From Micrococcales bacterium (lineage in GTDB: Bacteria > Actinomycetota > Actinomycetes > Actinomycetales > Microbacteriaceae), in NCBI GenBank assembly GCA_947452985.1, contig CANGEU010000002.1, positions 52,087-116,086 on the forward strand: a stretch of DNA of 64,000 bases, written 5' to 3'. Position numbers and translations under genes: made by a program. Positions 43,736 to 52,996 of the stretch are shown in pieces. The notes beneath the pieces were generated by a model, which did not search any database, was not told where the DNA came from, and was given only the letters and a program-made list of their open reading frames with translations. Positions within the stretch are counted from its first letter, which is position 1, and each line of letters opens with the position of its first letter.

Positions 43736-44991
43736 TGCTGACACCGCTGGCAGTCCTGGTGGGCAAGGCACTTCGCTTTGTCCTCAGGTTGCGTGGCGGA
43801 GGTTCTGCCGTTCCTGGGCGCATTGCGCTTCTAATTCAGCCAAAGTTTCTTCAAAAAACGCTTGGACGTATGGCGTCTGGCATTTACTTTGTGAGTGGTT
43901 CCAATGGGAAATCAACCACCACAGCGATGCTGGTAAAGGTTCTTCGAGATCATGGCCTTCGAGTACTAACAAATCCAGCTGGAGGAAATCTCCCGCAGGG
44001 ATTAGCCTCAGCATTACTGGCCGATGTTGATTGGCTAGGGAAACTTAGTCACGATGTGGCAATTCTTGAGGTTGACGAAGCCTACGGAAAACTTATCGCC
44101 GCCAAGGTCGCCCCGAATGGGCTCTTACTGACCAACATTCAGCTTGACCAATTGAATCGATTCCATTCACCGGAAGAAGTGTTCGATTACCTCGATGAAT
44201 TAGCGAAATTAACCACTGATCTAATTGTCGTTAATGGTTCAGATGCAAATACCGAACGCTTGGCGATGGGGCATTCTGACCGACTAAAAACTCTCGGCGT
44301 TTATATCTCACCGAAGGCCATGAAATCGGCGGCGCATGGCATTTTGGCGGCTCCAGACTTCCAAAATGATGGTTCAAATTTAGACGAAGCCGCGACTTTG
44401 GTTGATGCCAAAGGTCTCAAAGCAACGGTTTCGATTGCTGGCAAGCCGTTTCCTGTAATGCTTCCGTCGCCAGGATTGCACTATGCCGTCGATGCAGCAC
44501 TGGCGATTGCTTTTGCAGGACAAATCCTTGGTCCCAAATTCTTACCTGATGTATCGGCAAAGGCCATCTCAGGCCTACCTGCTGTGTACGGGCGTGGCGA
44601 GGTTATTGAGTACCAGGGTCAAAAACTTGAAATCATCATGATGAAAAACTTGCCTAGTCTTCAGGCCAATTTGGATGCTCTGGTAACTTCACCTAAATGC
44701 GTCTGGATTTCTGTTGATGAAGGAACCCCGGACCCTTCCTGGATCTATGACATTGACCTTGGAAAAATCGACCACGTCGACGTTATCTCCGGAACCAAGA
44801 CTTACCAGTGGGCAACTAGGTTGGCCTACGAAGATATTGGTTACGGAAAACTAATCGAATCGGAATCCGCGGCTCTCGAGTATTTTCTAAGTCTTCCTGG
44901 TGCCGAAAAAACCGCAATTGTAAATTATGAGCAAATGATGTGGTTGCGAAAGAAGCTGGGTCTTCTTGATTTGGAGGGCGGAAATGGCTGA
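43735..44991 (+). CDS. murT: MurT-like Mur ligase (lipid II isoglutaminyl synthase MurT family, divergent)
   Basis: 418 aa; GSNGKSTTTAMLVKVL P-loop, TNPAGGNLPQGLASALL, ILEVDEAYG, C-terminal DUF1727-like PDPSWIYDIDL; only one Cys in the protein. Confidence 0.85.
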   Translation: MLTPLAVLVGKALRFVLRLRGGGSAVPGRIALLIQPKFLQKTLGRMASGIYFVSGSNGKSTTTAMLVKVLRDHGLRVLTNPAGGNLPQGLASALLADVDWLGKLSHDVAILEVDEAYGKLIAAKVAPNGLLLTNIQLDQLNRFHSPEEVFDYLDELAKLTTDLIVVNGSDANTERLAMGHSDRLKTLGVYISPKAMKSAAHGILAAPDFQNDGSNLDEAATLVDAKGLKATVSIAGKPFPVMLPSPGLHYAVDAALAIAFAGQILGPKFLPDVSAKAISGLPAVYGRGEVIEYQGQKLEIIMMKNLPSLQANLDALVTSPKCVWISVDEGTPDPSWIYDIDLGKIDHVDVISGTKTYQWATRLAYEDIGYGKLIESESAALEYFLSLPGAEKTAIVNYEQMMWLRKKLGLLDLEGGNG

Positions 44992-45691
44992 ACTTAGCAT
45001 TTTGCACCTTTATCCCGAAACTTTGAAACTTAATGGTGAGCGCGGAAACACCACTGCACTCAAGATTCGTGCGGAACAATTTGGGCTGAAAGTGCGAGTA
45101 GCCCAAGTGGAAGTTGGCCAAGACCTGCCAGCCAAGCGCCCTCACATAGTTGTCTTAGGCTCTGGAACGCTGTCTGCAACCCTTCATGCGGCAACCGATT
45201 TGCAGTCCAAAGGCGACCAACTGCACCGTTGGCTAGTTGCCGGAACCAAAGTTCTCGCGGTGGGTAGCGGATTCGATCTTATTTCGCAGGGTTTAAACCT
45301 TGCTAACGGAGGCTTTCTTCAAGGGCTGGGTCTTACCAACACCACCCACTCGATTGAACCGACCTACTTGGTAGGGGAGGTAGAACTGACCAATGGGATA
45401 GCTGGATTCATCAATTCAAACCGTTCAATTAGTCGTGGTTCTGGAGCTTTTCAGGTGGGCGTTGTTCAAGCTTCGGATTCGAAGGAACTAATTGGATACA
45501 TCGACGGGTATTCCGATGGCAGGGTTTTGGCCAGCAACGTTCAGGGACCTTTGCTGCCAATGAATCCGAAACTTGCTGATCTGCTCTTATCCTGGGTTTA
45601 CCCGAAACTCACAAAACCAACCTCACTAAGAACCATAGATTGCCTTGCAAGCAAAGCTCGCAAGGCAATCTCAGTTCGAGTAAGAGGTTAG
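44984..45691 (+). CDS. gatD: GatD-like class I glutamine amidotransferase-fold protein lacking catalytic Cys and His
   Basis: LHLYPETLKLNGERGNTTAL GatD-type N-terminus; KVLAVGSGFDLIS in place of xLAxCGGYQLLG; NVQGPLLPMNP in place of xxHGPLLxxNP; start overlaps murT stop. Confidence 0.82.
   Translation: MAELSILHLYPETLKLNGERGNTTALKIRAEQFGLKVRVAQVEVGQDLPAKRPHIVVLGSGTLSATLHAATDLQSKGDQLHRWLVAGTKVLAVGSGFDLISQGLNLANGGFLQGLGLTNTTHSIEPTYLVGEVELTNGIAGFINSNRSISRGSGAFQVGVVQASDSKELIGYIDGYSDGRVLASNVQGPLLPMNPKLADLLLSWVYPKLTKPTSLRTIDCLASKARKAISVRVRG
45637..45671. repeat. 12-bp perfect inverted repeat at the convergent gatD-like/racemase-like junction
   Basis: AGATTGCCTTGC-aagcaaagctc-GCAAGGCAATCT inside the 3' end of the gatD-like ORF; no adjacent T tract on either strand. 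Confidence 0.85.
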
Positions 45692-46690
45692 ATTCGCCTT
45701 TAGTCCGGTGAATAATTCATCGGTAACAGTGCCGACCAGTTCACAAAGTGACTCTGCGGTTGGCGCAAGTTCGCCCTCCGTACCAAACACGATAACGGTG
45801 TCGCCAACCTCATAATCGCCAGGATCGATAGTGGAAGCCAGTGGTCCGATTCGGTTGACTAAGTAGAGTTTCCCGTTGATTTCGACCCGAGCTAAACCCT
45901 CCAAATTGCTGAAATAACCATGGAGAAAACCGATTGAAATAACACCGTCGGCGATTACCTCAGCAGTGACCTTCATTGGTATTCCTAGGTCAAGTTCTGA
46001 AGCTGCAAGACCAGCGATTGGCGAAGTTCCGAAGGCACTTACTCCGATTCGAACCATTTCGTAGCGGCTTTCAGAAATTGCAAAGGCTGCTGGACTAGAG
46101 GCGATGTGACGGTAACCCTTAAAACCGAAGCGCTCCGCTTGGGCTACTGCTACTTCAAACTTTTGAATTGCAAGTGAGTCTTCTTCATCGGAAGTTCCGG
46201 ACAGATGAGACCAGACCGCCACAACATCGATCTCGCCCGCCTTCTCCAGTTCCAAAGCGCGCTCGGTAAATGCCTCCCAAAGCTCCGGACGGCAACCATT
46301 TCGGCTGAGTCCGGTATCTATTTTCAAATGAACCTGTGCCCTGCCTGGCGCCCTGGCAATCAGTTCAAGTTCGCTTAGTGAACCAGCGCTTAGATCTATT
46401 CCCATTCTCACGGCGCCAGCAAAGTCGCTATTTGGTGAATGAAGCCATGCGAAAGCAGGAGTTTCGATTCCTGCATTTCTCAGTTTTAGGCCAGTTTCAA
46501 TATCTAGCACTCCAAGAAAATCACAATCCGCTTCGCTGGCCGCTCTTGCCATGTCAACCAAACCATGACCGTAGGCGTCTGCTTTAACAACAGCCATTAC
46601 CTTTGATGGCGCCATTTTTGCTCTGATTTGCCTCAGGTTCTCGCGATACGTTTCGAGATCGATGTGCTTAGTTACGCTCAAGCTACCCAC
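45671..46690 (-). CDS. alanine racemase-like PLP fold-III protein (divergent C-terminal active-site segment)
   Basis: PLP-Lys motif VMAVVKADAYGHG, KIDTGLSRNG, MVRIGVSAFGTSP; ISIGFLHGYFS at the Tyr265 position. Confidence 0.88.
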   Translation of the reverse strand: MGSLSVTKHIDLETYRENLRQIRAKMAPSKVMAVVKADAYGHGLVDMARAASEADCDFLGVLDIETGLKLRNAGIETPAFAWLHSPNSDFAGAVRMGIDLSAGSLSELELIARAPGRAQVHLKIDTGLSRNGCRPELWEAFTERALELEKAGEIDVVAVWSHLSGTSDEEDSLAIQKFEVAVAQAERFGFKGYRHIASSPAAFAISESRYEMVRIGVSAFGTSPIAGLAASELDLGIPMKVTAEVIADGVISIGFLHGYFSNLEGLARVEINGKLYLVNRIGPLASTIDPGDYEVGDTVIVFGTEGELAPTAESLCELVGTVTDELFTGLKANLTSYSN

Positions 46691-47265
46691 ACCCTTTTAA
46701 CTCGAGCGGTGATGCGTCCAAAAATCTCTAGGGGAGTGAATCCTGAGATTTTCACCCAAGTCTCCAGCGAGGAGTTGGAGTTGAAAAATGAGACTTCGGA
46801 ACCAAGCCTTGGATTTGCATCACCAAGATCAATGACACATTGATCCATAGCGATTCGTCCAATGCCGGAAAAGCCATTTTCGCCAACTTTGACTTCAAAC
46901 TGATTGGTGGCGTTACGCGGTATGCCGTCGGAAAAACCGATAGCGACTAAGCCAAGATTCGTTGACCCTTCGGTCTGTCCAAGGTAGCCATATGAAACTT
47001 TGGTTCCTGCCGGCACTCTTTTGACCGAAACCAACTCTCCAACTAGATCGATTGCTAGTTCGCCAGCACCAAGACCTAGTGCCTTTTCTAAAAGGAGTAG
47101 CTCTGAACCATATAGGCCAAGTAGCCCGTTTTCTTCCAGAAGTGCCTGGAGTAAAGGCTTTACTTCGACGTACTTCAAACCGTGAGCAGCAAGGTTGCGG
47201 TCAACCTTCGACCGTGAGAATCGAAGTTCTCTCCGAAGTCCTTTTTGCTGTTCCGAATTGTTCAT
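46678..47265 (-). CDS. stand-alone alanine racemase C-terminal domain protein
   Basis: 195 aa; VKRVPAGTKVSYGYLG, LGLVAIGFSDGIPRNA, GIGRIAMDQCVIDLGD; no PLP barrel domain; overlaps the downstream racemase-like ORF. Confidence 0.87.
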   Translation of the reverse strand: MNNSEQQKGLRRELRFSRSKVDRNLAAHGLKYVEVKPLLQALLEENGLLGLYGSELLLLEKALGLGAGELAIDLVGELVSVKRVPAGTKVSYGYLGQTEGSTNLGLVAIGFSDGIPRNATNQFEVKVGENGFSGIGRIAMDQCVIDLGDANPRLGSEVSFFNSNSSLETWVKISGFTPLEIFGRITARVKRVWVA

Positions 47266-47335
47266 GGTTCTATCAGTCTATTTAGCAGTGTGTCAGTCAG
47301 CGCCCAAGGGCGCTGGCTCGGCTAGCATCTTCTTT

Positions 47336-49417
47336 GTGCCAACCAACGATTATTCCGCTCGCCATCTCTCTGTCTTAGAGGGGTTGGAAGCTGTTCGCAA
47401 GCGTCCTGGTATGTATATCGGTTCAACCGATTCGCGCGGCCTGATGCACTGTCTTTGGGAAATCATCGACAACTCTGTAGATGAAGCCTTGGCTGGGTTT
47501 GGTAGCAATATCGATGTTGTCCTACATAAGGATGGCTCGGTTGAAGTTCGCGATAAAGCCCGTGGTATTCCGGTAGACATCGAGCCAAAAACAGGGCTTA
47601 CGGGCGTAGAGGTCGTATTCACCAAACTTCACGCAGGTGGAAAGTTCGGATCTGGTTCCTATGCGGCGTCAGGTGGTCTGCACGGTGTAGGCGCTTCTGT
47701 GGTGAATGCGCTTTCGGCACGTCTCGATGTCGAGGTTGACCGCAACGGTAAAACCTATGCCATGTCGTTCCGTCGCGGTGAACCTGGAATTTTCGACGAT
47801 GCCAATGGTATTTCCGCAGAAAATAAATTCACTCCTTTTGAGAATGAAAGCAAACTGCGCGAAATTGGCAAAGTAGGAAAAGACGTAACTGGTTCGCGAG
47901 TACGTTACTGGACCGACCCTCAGATCTTTATCAAGGATGCCCACTTCGAACTTGAAGACCTCATTGGCCGAGCACGGCAAACGGCGTTTTTGGTAAGTGG
48001 ATTATCGCTCTCGGTAAGAGATGAACGACCTACCGAACCTGTGGAGCACAAGTTCAAGTTCGAAGGCGGTTTGTCGGAGTTTGCAGAATTCTTGGCCAAG
48101 GACACGCCACTGACCAGCACCTGGCGAATCCTGGGCGACGGTTCATTCACCGAAACCGTTCCAGTGTTGGACGAGTCGGGAAACATGGTTTCCAGAGAAG
48201 TTGAACGAAACTGCCAGGTTGAAGTAGCCCTCCGATGGGGAACTGGTTATGACTCTGAACTGAAGAGTTTCGTAAACATCATTGCTACTCCAAAGGGTGG
48301 AACTCACGTAGCTGGTTTCGAATCCGGACTAATGAAGGCACTTCGAGCCCAAATCGATGCAAATTCTCGAAAACTGAAACTAGGTAACGACAAGGTCGAG
48401 AAAGAAGACATTCTGGCCGGACTTACCGCAGTGGTCTCGGTTCGCCTGGCTGAGCCGCAATTCGAGGGTCAAACCAAAGAAATTCTTGGCACTCCAGCCG
48501 TTAAGAACATTGTTACCAACGTCGTTGCTAAGGCGCTTACCGAACGACTTACCAGTAGTAAACGAGACGACAAAGCTCAGTCGGCCTTGCTCTTGGAGAA
48601 AATTGTCGCCGAAATGAAGTCTCGCATCTCCGCGAGAACTCACAAAGAGACCCAACGTCGGAAGAATGCCCTGGAGTCATCGTCATTGCCGACAAAACTA
48701 GTTGACTGTCGAACTCAAGAGACTGATGGTTCGGAACTTTTCATCGTTGAGGGTGACTCTGCTCTAGGCACGGCCAAACTTGCCAGAAATAGCGAGTATC
48801 AAGCACTTCTTCCGATTCGCGGAAAAATACTCAACGTTCAAAAGGCCTCGGTTTCTGACATGTTGTCTAACTCGGAGTGTGCATCGATCATCCAGGTTAT
48901 TGGAGCTGGTTCTGGTCGAAGCTTCGAATTAGATGCTGCTCGCTACGGAAAAGTTATTTTGATGAGCGACGCCGACGTTGATGGTGCTCACATCCGAACC
49001 CTGCTGCTGACCCTATTTTTCCGTTACATGAAGCCAATGGTTGAGGCGGGTCGTGTTTTTGCGGCTGTTCCGCCGCTTCATCGGGTTGTAGTAATAAACC
49101 CAGGTTCAAAGGCTAACGACACGCTTTACACCTACTCACAGGCCGAGTTGGAAGCCGTGCTTGCCAAGCTGGCTGCACAAGGAAAGCGATACCAAGAGCC
49201 AATTCAGCGCTACAAAGGTCTTGGTGAAATGGATGCTGACCAATTGGCCGAAACCACCATGGATCGCGAACACCGTACTCTGAGACGCGTTCGAGTTGAA
49301 GATGCTGTTGCCGCTGAGAAGGTTTTTGAACTACTTATGGGCAACGAGGTTGCTCCTAGGCGCGATTTCATCATTGATTCGGCTGATAGTTTCGATACCG
49401 AAAAAATTGACGCCTAG
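47336..49417 (+). CDS. parE: DNA topoisomerase IV subunit B (type IIA, ParE/GyrB family); GTG start at 47336
   Basis: VLEGLEAVRKRPGMYIGS, EIIDNSVDEALAGFG, EGDSALGTAKLARN, MSDADVDGAHIRTLLLT. Confidence 0.93.
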   Translation: MPTNDYSARHLSVLEGLEAVRKRPGMYIGSTDSRGLMHCLWEIIDNSVDEALAGFGSNIDVVLHKDGSVEVRDKARGIPVDIEPKTGLTGVEVVFTKLHAGGKFGSGSYAASGGLHGVGASVVNALSARLDVEVDRNGKTYAMSFRRGEPGIFDDANGISAENKFTPFENESKLREIGKVGKDVTGSRVRYWTDPQIFIKDAHFELEDLIGRARQTAFLVSGLSLSVRDERPTEPVEHKFKFEGGLSEFAEFLAKDTPLTSTWRILGDGSFTETVPVLDESGNMVSREVERNCQVEVALRWGTGYDSELKSFVNIIATPKGGTHVAGFESGLMKALRAQIDANSRKLKLGNDKVEKEDILAGLTAVVSVRLAEPQFEGQTKEILGTPAVKNIVTNVVAKALTERLTSSKRDDKAQSALLLEKIVAEMKSRISARTHKETQRRKNALESSSLPTKLVDCRTQETDGSELFIVEGDSALGTAKLARNSEYQALLPIRGKILNVQKASVSDMLSNSECASIIQVIGAGSGRSFELDAARYGKVILMSDADVDGAHIRTLLLTLFFRYMKPMVEAGRVFAAVPPLHRVVVINPGSKANDTLYTYSQAELEAVLAKLAAQGKRYQEPIQRYKGLGEMDADQLAETTMDREHRTLRRVRVEDAVAAEKVFELLMGNEVAPRRDFIIDSADSFDTEKIDA

Positions 49418-49423
49418 GGCTTC

Positions 49424-51862
49424 CTAGCGGGTTCCCACGCTAGCAATAGCGATTTCAATGGTCGAACCGCTGGCATCACGCTTTGCTAATGCAATCGCTT
49501 CGAGGTCAATCGGCTTACCATCGACACTGGCACCGAGTGGCTCTCCAGAGACGATTGCCGCAAAATACAGGTGGTCTTCGTCACGAATAAATTTGTGAGC
49601 TCGGACGCCACCGGTGGCTCGGCCTTTTGCAGGGAATTCGCTGAGTGCAGAGCGTTTCAAGCTTCCGCCGTCAATTCCGGCAAGGGTGCTGCCCGACTTG
49701 GCTGCGGTAATAACCTGAACGTCGCCGGCATGAATGACTTTGCCAAACGAAATAACTTGAGCGCCATCAGCAAGGTTGATTCCTGCGATACCAGCAGCGG
49801 CACGACCTGTTGCTCGAACCGATGTTGCATCAAACCGCAAGAGTTGAGCATCTGAGGTGATCAAAACATATTCTTTGGCGTCGTTGGCAATTGCTGCTCC
49901 AACGACTCGATCGCCGTCTTTCAGCGTGATTACTTCGAATTCGTCTTTGGCAGGATAATCGGCTGCAACTCGTTTTATTACGCCTTGCGCGGTTGCGAGT
50001 GCGATTTCGTCCGTGCTACTTAGGTCGAAGACATCGATGAACTTCTCGTCACCCTTGAGCCCAAGGAATTCCACAATCTTGATGGCAGCAGCAGGATCAA
50101 AAGTTTCTCCGACGGGAGGAATGTCGCCAGCGTGGATCCGAAGCATACGTCCGCTGCTGGTTAGGAAGCCAACATCTTTGCGGGTGCTGGTCTCAATGTG
50201 TTTGGCTACTCCGTCGTGGCGTTTGCGTTTGGCGCCTGGCAAACTTGCCACATAGGCTGGCGTGCGCCCCAGCAGCCCGCTGGAGGTCAGGAGAATCGAA
50301 CATTCGGTGTCTGCAAGTTCGGCGCCGGTAGCGATTGCCTTGGCGTTGCTCACAGCCTTTATCTCCCCAGACTCATCGAGAAGTTGAGTTCGTCTTGCAT
50401 CGCCATACTTATCGGCTACAGCCTGAAGTTCTTCGGCAACTAAAGCCTTGAGAAGTTTGTCGTTACCCAGCAATTTCTCAAGGTATTCAATCTCGGTTGC
50501 AAGATTTGCTGCCTCAGAATCAAGTTCGAGTTTGCTGAATTTTGTTAGCCGACGAAGTCGAAGCTCGAGGATGTATTCTGCCTGAATCTCAGACAGAATA
50601 AATCGGTCCATCAAATTTGTGCGCGCTTGATCGACTTCATCCGAAGAGCGAATGATCCGAATGACTTCGTCAATCTCCAGGATTGCCTTCAGTAGGCCCT
50701 CTACAAGATGTAGGCGAGCCTTCTTTTTACCAAGGCGGTTTTCGCTTCGACGGCGAGTTACCGTGATTCGGTGAGCAAGGAAGACGCCCAGAAGATCCCT
50801 AAGCCCAAGTGTCTGTGGGCGACCGTGAACCAGGGCCACGTTGTTGATGCCAAATGAGTCTTCCATCGGGGTGAAGCGGTAAAGAAGATCCAAAACGACT
50901 TCTGGGTCGAATCCGGTCTTGAGGCCGATCACAAGTTTCAAGCCGTTGGTGCGGTCAGTCAGGTCGGTTACATCTGAGATGCCTTGAAGCTTCTTATTGT
51001 TGACGCCTTCTTTGATCTTCTCGATGACTTTTTCAGGCCCAACGAGGTAAGGAAGTTCTGTAATTACTAGCCCAAGTTTTCTCGGGCTAACACTTTCAAC
51101 TGAAACCTTAGCTCTGGTCTTGAATGAACCACGACCGGTTTCATAGGCATCTCGAATTCCGTCCAACCCTACGATGATTCCGCCGGTTGGAAGATCTGGA
51201 CCTGGAACATACTTCATCAGCTCGGCATTGGTGGCGTCGACGTTGTTAAGTAGGTGGATTGATGCTGCAATGGTTTCCCGAAGATTGTGCGGGGCCATGT
51301 TGGTTGCCATGCCTACCGCGATACCGGCAGAGCCATTAACAAGCAGGTTTGGAAAAGCTGCCGGTAGAACCTCGGGCTCGGTTAATTGTGCGTCGTAGTT
51401 GGGCTTGAAGTTGACCACGTCTTCGTCTAGGTCCTCGTTCATAAGCATTGCTGCTTGACTCAAACGCGCTTCGGTGTAACGTGCAGCAGCCGGACCATCG
51501 TCCAAACTTCCAAAGTTTCCGTGGCCATCAATCAATGGCATTCGCAAACTAAAGTCCTGGGCCATTCGAACCATGGCATCATAAATTGCCGAGTCGCCGT
51601 GCGGGTGCAATTTACCCATTACTTCGCCTGTGACGCGAGCCGACTTTACGTGACCCTTGTCTGGGCGTAGTCCCATTTCACCCATTTGGTAGATGATTCG
51701 GCGGTGAACTGGCTTCAGGCCGTCGCGGGCATCAGGGAGCGCTCGAGAATAAATAACCGAATACGAGTACTCCAAGAAGGACTCTTGCATTTCAAGAGTC
51801 AGGTCGATGTCGACAATTTTTTCTGAGGGAGTGATGTTGTTCGTCATAGTTTCTTTATTCAT
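49424..51862 (-). CDS. parC: DNA topoisomerase IV subunit A (ParC/GyrA family)
   Basis: [44 protein letters not shown]-like, ARYTEARLS. Confidence 0.93.
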   Translation of the reverse strand: MNKETMTNNITPSEKIVDIDLTLEMQESFLEYSYSVIYSRALPDARDGLKPVHRRIIYQMGEMGLRPDKGHVKSARVTGEVMGKLHPHGDSAIYDAMVRMAQDFSLRMPLIDGHGNFGSLDDGPAAARYTEARLSQAAMLMNEDLDEDVVNFKPNYDAQLTEPEVLPAAFPNLLVNGSAGIAVGMATNMAPHNLRETIAASIHLLNNVDATNAELMKYVPGPDLPTGGIIVGLDGIRDAYETGRGSFKTRAKVSVESVSPRKLGLVITELPYLVGPEKVIEKIKEGVNNKKLQGISDVTDLTDRTNGLKLVIGLKTGFDPEVVLDLLYRFTPMEDSFGINNVALVHGRPQTLGLRDLLGVFLAHRITVTRRRSENRLGKKKARLHLVEGLLKAILEIDEVIRIIRSSDEVDQARTNLMDRFILSEIQAEYILELRLRRLTKFSKLELDSEAANLATEIEYLEKLLGNDKLLKALVAEELQAVADKYGDARRTQLLDESGEIKAVSNAKAIATGAELADTECSILLTSSGLLGRTPAYVASLPGAKRKRHDGVAKHIETSTRKDVGFLTSSGRMLRIHAGDIPPVGETFDPAAAIKIVEFLGLKGDEKFIDVFDLSSTDEIALATAQGVIKRVAADYPAKDEFEVITLKDGDRVVGAAIANDAKEYVLITSDAQLLRFDATSVRATGRAAAGIAGINLADGAQVISFGKVIHAGDVQVITAAKSGSTLAGIDGGSLKRSALSEFPAKGRATGGVRAHKFIRDEDHLYFAAIVSGEPLGASVDGKPIDLEAIALAKRDASGSTIEIAIASVGTR

Positions 51863-51880
51863 TGTGGCAAACTCTAGGGG

Positions 51881-52996
51881 ATGACCCCTTTGATGCTACC
51901 TGCCGCCCCAAAAGATGTGGGGAGGCTCTCGGATGTGTTGGTGAGCGCTCTAGCGTCTGTAGGCGGCGATTTTGAAAATCGATTGAGGCTTCCAAAAGTC
52001 AAGCATTCGGTAGTGATCTTGGTCGACGGACTTGGTTTCGAAAACCTCCGCGATGCATCCGGTTATGCCAGGTTTTTGAATCAAAAATTAGAACATTCGA
52101 TTCGTTGCGAATTCCCAAGCACCACTGCGACATCGCTAACCGGTTTGGCCACCGGAACACGTTCCGGAATCCATGGGCTAATCGGTTATTCGGTCTTCGA
52201 CCGGCAGCTAAACGCTGTTCGCAACTTGCTAACTGGTTGGTCATCGCGGGCTGAGGCAGCGGAGTTCAAAATTCAACCGACGCTCTCGGAGGCAACCGGT
52301 GATATTCAGATGCATGTTATTGGCCCAGCCGTCTACGAAGCGAGCGGATTCACAGAACTGACCATGAAGGGCGCTAAATATTTGGCTGCCGAAACAATTG
52401 CTGAACGCTTCACGGGGCTTGAAAGAGTCTTAGCCACTGCCGGTTCGACGGTTACCTACCTTTATGTTCCGGAATTGGACCAAGCTGCTCACAAATTTGG
52501 AGTCTCATCTAATGAATGGCTGTACCTACTAGAGGAACTGGACTTAATCGTGAATCGGTTCAGTTCAAAATTGTCTGGAAATACCGGAGTTATCGTCACC
52601 GCAGATCATGGTGTTTTGGATGTTTCGCAAAATAGTCACATTTACCTGGACGAACTGCCTTGGTTTGAATCTAAGGTCAGTTACACGGCTGGTGACCCAA
52701 GATGCAACTTCGTTTATCTCAAAGACCAGAATGACTTGGAAGCCTTCATTCAGACTGCTAAAGAAAATTTAGGCGCCTCGGCCTACGTTTGCACGAACAA
52801 ACAATTGGTAGAAACCGGCTGGCTCGTTGAAGGGGAGTCTAAAGTAGCCCCAGATCTTTACCTTATTTGGAATGAGCCTAAGGTTGGCTACGATCGAAGG
52901 TTCTCGAAACCGCAGCATTTGAAAATGGTTGGCCAGCACGGAGGAATTTCAGATATAGAAACTCGAGTTCCGTTGATCAAACTTGGAAAGTACTAA
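51881..52996 (+). CDS. alkaline phosphatase family / nucleotide pyrophosphatase-phosphodiesterase-like protein
   Basis: [56 protein letters not shown]. Confidence 0.88.
   Translation: MTPLMLPAAPKDVGRLSDVLVSALASVGGDFENRLRLPKVKHSVVILVDGLGFENLRDASGYARFLNQKLEHSIRCEFPSTTATSLTGLATGTRSGIHGLIGYSVFDRQLNAVRNLLTGWSSRAEAAEFKIQPTLSEATGDIQMHVIGPAVYEASGFTELTMKGAKYLAAETIAERFTGLERVLATAGSTVTYLYVPELDQAAHKFGVSSNEWLYLLEELDLIVNRFSSKLSGNTGVIVTADHGVLDVSQNSHIYLDELPWFESKVSYTAGDPRCNFVYLKDQNDLEAFIQTAKENLGASAYVCTNKQLVETGWLVEGESKVAPDLYLIWNEPKVGYDRRFSKPQHLKMVGQHGGISDIETRVPLIKLGKY

Noticed and set aside
45671-47265. The two alanine-racemase-like ORFs as one racemase broken by a frameshift
   Set aside because: The downstream ORF already has its own barrel and C-terminal domain. 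The upstream ORF carries only a second C-terminal domain, encoded before the barrel in transcription order, so a frameshift cannot explain the arrangement.
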